Source: DATEMK01 sp035275625
GTDB taxonomy: Bacteria > Bacteroidota > Bacteroidia > AKYH767-A > OLB10
Assembly (NCBI GenBank): GCA_035275625.1
Contig: DATEMK010000618.1
Coordinates: 1 to 5,444, forward strand
DNA length: 5,444 nucleotides
Direction: 5' to 3'
Both the position numbers and the translations under genes were made by a program. This document shows, in pieces, positions 1 through 3,771 of this stretch; positions within the stretch are counted from its first letter, which is position 1, and the number at the start of each line of letters is the position of its first letter. The notes under the pieces were generated by a model. It saw nothing but the letters and a program-made list of their open reading frames with translations. It had not been told where the DNA came from and did no database searches.

Positions 1-2
1 TG

Positions 3-197
3 CAATTGTTCATCACTGACGTGCAGGGAAAAACAGTAAAAAATCTTATAGATCAAAAATTTGTACCCGGGCGCTACCAGGCATTTTGGGATGGCACTAC
101 AAACAATGGCAGCCGGGTAAGCAGCGGAATATTCCTGGCAAATCTCATGATTGATAACGAACGCATGAAGGAAATAAAAATGATCCTGCAAAAATAA
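3..197 (+). CDS. 3' end of a secreted protein with FlgD-like / T9SS type A C-terminal domain (partial)
   Basis: This is the last 64 codons of a gene whose start lies left of the window; the frame is open from base 3 to the TAA at 195-197. The peptide has the usual layout of a FlgD-type Ig-like C-terminal domain in Bacteroidota exported proteins: a strand ending in a 'DVQGKTV' turn, then 'PGRYQAFWDGTTNNG', then 'SSGIFLANL', and a final Lys-rich strand ending 'KMILQK'. From family knowledge such tails are T9SS sorting signals recognised in the periplasm before export through the outer membrane. Its 'WDG...G..V.SGIF' pattern differs from the tails of the three genes downstream, so it is not simply another copy of them. 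Nothing can be said about the body of the protein. The TTG at 6-8 is only an internal Leu codon. Confidence 0.85.
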   Translation, partial: QLFITDVQGKTVKNLIDQKFVPGRYQAFWDGTTNNGSRVSSGIFLANLMIDNERMKEIKMILQK

Positions 198-220
198 ATA
201 TTGTAAATCTTTTTTTTAAA

Positions 221-257
221 ATAACCCCAGAGGAGGTCCGAACTTCTTTGGGGTTAT
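221..257 (+). terminator. Long intergenic hairpin, possible terminator of the upstream gene
   Basis: Bases 221-237 and 241-257 form a 17-position stem around a 3-base loop (CCG). The outer eight pairs (ATAACCCC with GGGGTTAT) are perfect; the inner part has two G-U wobbles and one mismatch. It starts 24 bases after the stop of the upstream gene, where a terminator would sit. It is not canonical: the only T-run (210-217) lies before the stem and the bases after it are mixed. Termination is therefore inferred from position and stem strength; an mRNA 3'-end stabilising structure is the alternative. Confidence 0.55.
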
Positions 258-263
258 AAGTGT

Positions 264-290
264 AATAAGATTATCATTCAGCAAGATTAA
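264..290 (+). pseudogene. Remnant of the last codons of a T9SS-tail paralogue
   Basis: Read in frame this gives NKIIIQQD followed by TAA. Gene B ends NKIIIQQN and gene C ends NKIIIQKG, so this is the very end of a sorting domain of the same type with no gene attached. The sequence before 264 is the hairpin region and does not continue the domain. It is best explained as a scar of recombination or deletion between paralogues. It is too short to be expressed as a gene. Confidence 0.7.
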
Positions 291-352
291 TCACCGGCTT
301 TCTCATCAGATAATTCTGAAAGTTTCTTCACCTGGAACAAACACCTTTAGAA
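264..352. repeat. 89-bp direct repeat, left copy
   Basis: By my alignment this segment matches 5356-5444 without gaps, with 6 mismatches in 89 positions (282, 286, 287, 299, 317, 335). The spacing between copies is 5092 bp and the pair brackets genes A, B and C. Similarity starts abruptly at 264; to the left the sequence is unrelated. The right copy reaches the last base of the window, so the true length of the repeat is unknown. The first 18 bases also occur, identical, at 3712-3729 at the end of gene B. Confidence 0.9.
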
Positions 353-355
353 CGA

Positions 356-376
356 TCCCTCTCCAAAGGAGAGGGA
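356..376. repeat. Perfect 9-bp palindrome with 3-base loop, REP-like
   Basis: TCCCTCTCC, loop AAA, then GGAGAGGGA form a perfect stem. It is followed after a short A-rich spacer by GGGTGAGG (383-390). It sits between the 89-bp repeat and the promoter-like region of gene A. Short palindromes of this composition are, from memory, frequent between genes in Bacteroidota genomes, which suggests a dispersed repeat rather than a gene-specific site. There is no T-run after it, so a terminator role is less likely. Confidence 0.6.
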
Positions 377-395
377 ATAAAAGGGTGAGGTTCTT

Positions 396-427
396 TTGTA
401 ATCAAATTCTTTTCTCACATTTGTATT
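396..427 (+). promoter_or_regulatory. Promoter-like leader of gene A
   Basis: TTG at 396-398 and CACATTTG at 416-423 are 17 bases apart and resemble the Bacteroidota pattern TTG-N(17-23)-TAnnTTTG, the second box having C for T at its first position. The segment 409-436, running into the start codon, matches 3753-3780 before gene C at 25 of 28 positions, which supports a shared function. If it is a promoter, the transcript would have almost no 5' leader. No Shine-Dalgarno sequence is visible, which is common in this phylum. Confidence 0.45.
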
Positions 428-2005
428 ATGAAAACATTTACTTTTTTTCTTACTTCTTACCTCTTACTTCTGACTTCTTCTGTATCTGCCCAAATCACTT
501 TCCAAAAAACCTTTAGCGGAATATATAATGAGTTCGGATGGGCTGTTCAACAAACTACCGATGGTGGATATATCATTGGTGGAAGTACTTCAAGCTTTGG
601 TGCAGGTGGATTCGATGTTTATTTAATCAAGACTGATGCCTTTGGAGATTCTCTATGGACAAAAACCTTTGGCGGAACAAATTATGATGAGGGAAATTCC
701 GTTCAACAAACTACGGATGGAGGATATATTATTGCAGGACATACGTCAGGTTTAGGTGCAGGAAGTAATGATGTTTATTTAATTAAAACTGATTCCAATG
801 GAATTGTTGATTGGACAAAAACCTTTGGCGGAACAACTTATGATCCGGGATTTTCTGTTCAGCAAACTTCGGATGGAGGATATATTATTGCCGGATTAAC
901 AACTAGTTTCGGTGGGGATTTTGATATCTATTTAATTAAAACAAATGCTAATGGAGATTCCCTTTGGACAAAAACCTTTGGCGGAATATATGATGACCAG
1001 GGTAATTCAATTCAGCAAACTTCGGATGGAGGATATATTATTACAGGTACTACCAATAGCTTCGGTGCTGGCGGCAGTGATGTTTATTTAGTCAGGACCG
1101 ATTCTAATGGAAATTCGCTTTGGGCAAAAACTTTTGGTGGAATTTATGATGATCAGGGTAAATCAATTCAGCAAACTAATGATGGCGGATATATCTTAAC
1201 CGGAACTACCGCCAGTTTCGGTGGGGGTCTTGAAGATGTTTATTTAATCAAAACAGATTCCAGTGGAAATCTGTCCTGGACAAAAACCTTTGGCGGAATA
1301 TATTTTGATGATGGCCATGCGGTACAGCAAACTACAGACGCTGGATATATTATTGCAGGATCCACAGGAGGTTTCGGCAGCGGAACATTTGTTTACTTGA
1401 TTAAAACTGATAGCAATGGTGATTCGCTTTGGACAAAAACCTTTAGCGGAACAAATGATGCTCTGGCTTATTTCGTTCAGCAAGTTTCGGATGGCGGATA
1501 TATCATTACAGGATATACCTTGAGTTTCGGTTCAAATTATTCGGATATTTATTTAATCAAGACTGATAGTTTGGGCAACAGTGGTTGCAACAAGGGTAAC
1601 ATAGCATCCATTGTTACCACTTCTGCAACACAGGTAACAAGCCCTGCGACAATTGTTAGTTCTACAGCTACCATTGTTACAACTCCCGCTACTATAACGG
1701 GCAGCGGTGGAATAGTTACTACCCTTTGCACAACAGTGGGCATCAAACCAGTCTTCAATCTTCAATCTTCAATCTTCAATATTTCCCCCAATCCTTCTCG
1801 CGGTAATTTTACAATCATATTTACTAACGCCATTAACAAGGGAGAAGTACAAATCTTCAATGCTTACGGTACAAAAGTATTTTCTCAAAATATCCGTAAC
1901 ACATCAAACACAGAAATCAATCTTAAAAATAGGGCCGCGGGAATTTATTTTGTGAAAGTGAATACACAACAAAAACAATACACTCAAAAGTTAATTCTGG
2001 AATAA
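428..2005 (+). CDS. Gene A: T9SS-exported seven-repeat beta-propeller-like surface protein
   Basis: The 525-residue protein has no recognised catalytic motif. Residues 1-22 are a signal peptide (MKT start, Leu/Phe core, SVSA before Gln). Residues 23-387 hold seven repeats of 51-55 residues with the pattern KTFGG-x3-D-x-G-x-S-VQQT-x-DGGYII-x-G, then SFGAG, DVYLIKTD and a closing SLW; seven such motifs suggest a closed seven-bladed propeller, related in style to SBBP or delta-60 type repeats. Residues 388-450 are a Thr/Ala/Val-rich linker with Cys387 and Cys434 at its ends, the only two Cys in the protein. Residues 451-525 are a type A sorting domain (SPNP, then GIYFVKV). The ATG at 428 fits the signal peptide and the motif shared with gene C. 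Likely location is the cell surface or medium; the ligand is unknown. Two 7-bp repeat tracts inside the gene could alter its frame. Confidence 0.9.
   Translation: MKTFTFFLTSYLLLLTSSVSAQITFQKTFSGIYNEFGWAVQQTTDGGYIIGGSTSSFGAGGFDVYLIKTDAFGDSLWTKTFGGTNYDEGNSVQQTTDGGYIIAGHTSGLGAGSNDVYLIKTDSNGIVDWTKTFGGTTYDPGFSVQQTSDGGYIIAGLTTSFGGDFDIYLIKTNANGDSLWTKTFGGIYDDQGNSIQQTSDGGYIITGTTNSFGAGGSDVYLVRTDSNGNSLWAKTFGGIYDDQGKSIQQTNDGGYILTGTTASFGGGLEDVYLIKTDSSGNLSWTKTFGGIYFDDGHAVQQTTDAGYIIAGSTGGFGSGTFVYLIKTDSNGDSLWTKTFSGTNDALAYFVQQVSDGGYIITGYTLSFGSNYSDIYLIKTDSLGNSGCNKGNIASIVTTSATQVTSPATIVSSTATIVTTPATITGSGGIVTTLCTTVGIKPVFNLQSSIFNISPNPSRGNFTIIFTNAINKGEVQIFNAYGTKVFSQNIRNTSNTEINLKNRAAGIYFVKVNTQQKQYTQKLILE
449..476 (+). 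repeat. Degenerate 7-bp tandem repeat in the signal peptide of gene A
   Basis: Four consecutive heptamers, CTTACTT, CTTACCT, CTTACTT and CTGACTT, encode the hydrophobic core and end of the signal peptide (about residues 8-17). The tract follows a run of seven T (442-448). Since 7 is not a multiple of 3, a unit gained or lost would shift the frame, but the copies differ, so slippage should be slower than in a perfect tract. The gene C signal peptide lacks this pattern. Confidence 0.7.
494..1588 (+). repeat. Seven DGGY-type repeats of gene A (about 156 bp each)
   Basis: Repeats occupy residues 23-77, 78-129, 130-180, 181-232, 233-284, 285-335 and 336-387. Each contains DGGYII (DAGYII in repeat 6) and a YL(I/V)(K/R)T block. 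Repeats 4 and 5 are the closest pair, sharing KTFGGIYDDQG and SIQQT at nearly the same DNA sequence. The last repeat ends in NSGC instead of the usual Trp, marking the end of the propeller. Confidence 0.9.
1604..1708 (+). repeat. Thr/Ala heptad repeats in the linker of gene A
   Basis: Residues 393-427 divide into five seven-residue units: ASIVTTS, ATQVTSP, ATIVSST, ATIVTTP and ATITGSG. They lie between Cys387 and Cys434. Gene C has the matching array at 4981-5085. A low-complexity Thr/Ser/Pro stretch between propeller and sorting domain suggests a spacer and a possible site of O-glycosylation; the latter is inference. Confidence 0.75.
1752..1779 (+). repeat. Perfect 4 x 7-bp tandem repeat (TCTTCAA) before the sorting domain of gene A
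   Basis: TCTTCAA is repeated four times without error and encodes part of the stretch VFNLQSSIFN, just before SPNP. In the present length the frame is open. Reading the two other frames by eye, one extra unit would bring TAA at 1804-1806 into frame, and one unit fewer would read other codons until TGA at 1953-1955; either way the sorting domain is lost. Gene C has unrelated sequence (SEITADNSF) at this place. Confidence 0.92.
1778..2002 (+). other. Type A T9SS sorting domain of gene A
   Basis: Residues 451-525 carry the standard elements: SPNPSRGNFTI, a strand with VQIFNAYGTKV, an SNTEINL strand, AGIYFVKV and a final basic strand ending KLILE. This is the Por_Secre_tail class (about 75 residues). 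Its 3' part (from about 1919) is unlike those of genes B and C, while its 5' part is nearly identical to that of gene C. Confidence 0.9.
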
Positions 2006-2046
2006 ATGTATTATTTTTCAGTTCTGAAAGTATTAACTAAACCAAT

Positions 2047-3738
2047 TTGAAAAGCAAAATTCAGCTCCTGAAAGCTGCCGGGCTTGTTTTAGGCTCATTA
2101 ATTTTATTTAGTAGCTTCACCACATTTGGCCAGGCGCCTGCATGGCAATGGGCTGCGGGTGCCGGAGGAACCGGTTATGATTGGAGCAACCACATTGCAG
2201 TGGACACAAACGGGAATTCTTTTTCTATTGGCTGGTTTTACAGCCCGTATATTACTGTTGGCAGTGATACCTTGCTGAATGCTGACAGTTCCGGAAATTC
2301 AACTGATATTTTCATTGTAAAATATGATGCTTCAGGTAATGTGCTTTGGGCTAAATCTGCGGGAGGAATGAGTATTGAAGGAGGTTCCGGGATCACTACG
2401 GATCTAAGCGGTAATGCCTATATAACCGGATCTTTCTTAAGCTCTGCGGTTACTTTTGGGAGCTGGACAATAACGAATTCCGGAGGTTATGATATGTTTC
2501 TTGCAAAATTGGATACTTATGGAAATGTGCTTTGGGCTAAAAGTGCGGCAGGATCCAGTAATGACGATGGCCAGAGTGTCACAACAGATGCGGCTGGAAA
2601 CTTATACCTCGCGGGCAACTTTAGAAGCCCTGCATTTACGCTCGATACCATCACTCTTATTAATCCCGGTGGCGCCAACAGTCCATATGATATTTATATT
2701 GCCAGATATGACACATCGGGTACGATTGTTTGGGCGAAAAGTGCGGGTGGAACAATTGGTGAAAGGATTGCGGGCATAGCAGCTGATGCGAATGGTAATG
2801 TATATATAGTTGGAGATTTTGAGAGCCCGAACATTGGTTTCGATACTATTGTTTTAACAAATACAGGTCAGCAGGATATTTTTATTGCAAAATATGATAC
2901 TTCAGGCAATGTGCTTTGGGCAAAAAGCGCTGCAGCTAACGGCTATGCATCTTGCAGTGCCATAGCAGCAGATGTTAATGGCAACACATGCATAACAGGT
3001 AGTTTGTATAGCACTTCAATAACATTTGACAGTATTACTTTGACAAATTCGGGTGGCGCAGCTACTTATGTGGCAAAATACAATCCCTCTGGTAATATTA
3101 TATGGGCTGAAAGCACAAGTAGTACAGACATTGATTACGGTACTGGTATTTGTGCTGATGGAAACGGAAACTTCTACATTACAGGAGCCTTTCGTAATAC
3201 CATTACTTTTGGCAGCACAACTTTAATCAGCCCGGGAGGATTTGACATTTTTGTGGCAAAATATGATTCTTCGGGCAATGTGCTTTGGGGGAAAAGAGCC
3301 GGAAATGGTAAACAGGATTATGGGTGGAGCATTGTAGCAGATGAATTCGGTATGCTATACATCACAGGTACTTTTTCCAGCCAGACTATAAATTTTGGAG
3401 GAACAATTTTAACAAATAGTGCTCCAAATAGTATGGAAACCTTTGTAGCTAAATTGGATAATGTAACTGGCTTTGATGAAGAAATTAATTTCCACCAAAC
3501 ATTAAATATTTATCCAAATCCTGTCACCAATAATTTCACCATCGCTTTTCCAAATACTGTTAATAAAGGCGCCATTGAAATTTATACCATTCTTGGAAAA
3601 AAGATTTTTAAAGAGAATATCACTAATATTTCTCAAAAAGAAATCCATCTTAAACATATTCCAGGAGGAATTTATTTTGTGAAAGTCTGGAATGGAGAAA
3701 AGTATTTCAGCAATAAGATTATCATTCAGCAAAATTGA
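2047..3738 (+). CDS. Gene B: T9SS-exported SBBP-type seven-bladed beta-propeller protein
   Basis: The 563-residue protein begins at TTG 2047. An in-frame TAA at 2038-2040 leaves only ACC and AAT before this TTG, and no ATG or GTG occurs in the signal peptide, so the unusual start is well supported. Residues 1-29 are a signal peptide (KSKIQLLK, hydrophobic core, FGQ). Residues 30-474 hold seven repeats of 60-72 residues: AKSAGG, then a (D/A)xxGN(x)YITG block, a strand such as ITFGS and TLTNSGG, then DIF(I/V)AKYD and SGNVLW. This is the SBBP pattern, described for bacterial surface proteins. Residues 487-563 are a type A T9SS tail (YPNP, GGIYFVKV). The repeat family differs from that of genes A and C, so B is not a simple copy of them, yet its tail shares its last 30 residues with gene C. 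It lies 41 bp after A and 33 bp before C. Likely a surface protein; ligand unknown. Confidence 0.9.
   Translation: MKSKIQLLKAAGLVLGSLILFSSFTTFGQAPAWQWAAGAGGTGYDWSNHIAVDTNGNSFSIGWFYSPYITVGSDTLLNADSSGNSTDIFIVKYDASGNVLWAKSAGGMSIEGGSGITTDLSGNAYITGSFLSSAVTFGSWTITNSGGYDMFLAKLDTYGNVLWAKSAAGSSNDDGQSVTTDAAGNLYLAGNFRSPAFTLDTITLINPGGANSPYDIYIARYDTSGTIVWAKSAGGTIGERIAGIAADANGNVYIVGDFESPNIGFDTIVLTNTGQQDIFIAKYDTSGNVLWAKSAAANGYASCSAIAADVNGNTCITGSLYSTSITFDSITLTNSGGAATYVAKYNPSGNIIWAESTSSTDIDYGTGICADGNGNFYITGAFRNTITFGSTTLISPGGFDIFVAKYDSSGNVLWGKRAGNGKQDYGWSIVADEFGMLYITGTFSSQTINFGGTILTNSAPNSMETFVAKLDNVTGFDEEINFHQTLNIYPNPVTNNFTIAFPNTVNKGAIEIYTILGKKIFKENITNISQKEIHLKHIPGGIYFVKVWNGEKYFSNKIIIQQN
2134..3468 (+). repeat. 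Seven SBBP-type repeats of gene B (about 186 bp each)
   Basis: Repeats occupy residues 30-101, 102-163, 164-229, 230-291, 292-353, 354-414 and 415-474. Most end in GNVLW or a close form followed by AKSA. They are about ten residues longer than those of A and C because of an added strand (for example SAVTFGSWTITNSGG). Repeat 5 has two Cys (in ASCSA and NTCITG) and repeat 6 one (GICAD), unlike the others. Confidence 0.88.
3505..3735 (+). other. Type A T9SS sorting domain of gene B
   Basis: Residues 487-563 read NIYPNPVTNNFTI, an IEIYTILGKKIF strand, KEIHLKHIPGGIYFVKV and a final strand KYFSNKIII. The last 90 bases before the final codons (3640-3729) match gene C 5284-5373 with 8 differences by my count, while the part before 3640 is quite different from gene C. 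Confidence 0.9.
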
Positions 3739-3771
3739 ACAGGATAAACAAACTTTTCTGATATTTGTTTT
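3735..3771 (+). promoter_or_regulatory. Promoter-like leader of gene C
   Basis: TTG at 3735-3737, overlapping the stop of gene B, lies 22 bases before GATATTTG (3760-3767), within the TTG-N(17-23)-TAnnTTTG range described for Bacteroidota; the first base of the second box is off consensus. The last 19 bases before the ATG and the first nine after it match the gene A leader closely. It may give gene C its own transcript in addition to readthrough from B. Confidence 0.45.

Noticed and set aside
264..352. Insertion-sequence terminal repeat or phage attachment site
   Set aside because: The repeats are direct, include coding sequence of a paralogue, and no transposase or integrase lies between them; paralogue recombination explains them better.
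1244..1483. Open frame on the minus strand inside gene A
   Set aside because: It lies within the propeller repeats of gene A; the repeated codons leave the antisense frame open. No signal, domain or start context supports it.
494..1588. CRISPR-like or tandem satellite reading of the regular 156-bp periodicity
   Set aside because: The period is in frame, the copies are diverged, and the frame encodes conserved propeller-type motifs, so it is a protein repeat, not an array with spacers.
1549..1765. Two overlapping minus-strand open frames opposite the linker of gene A
   Set aside because: They are antisense to the Thr/Ala heptads, giving Val/Ala-rich or Cys/Asn-rich low-complexity peptides. 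The same artefact appears opposite the gene C linker (4926-5231).
2016..2029. Small hairpin TTTCAG / CTGAAA between genes A and B as a terminator
   Set aside because: Six pairs with a 2-base loop is weak, and no T-run follows, so termination cannot be supported.
2489..2779. Plus-strand open frame in another frame inside gene B
   Set aside because: It overlaps gene B completely, and its peptide has no recognisable feature; gene B's frame is continuous and repeat-structured here.
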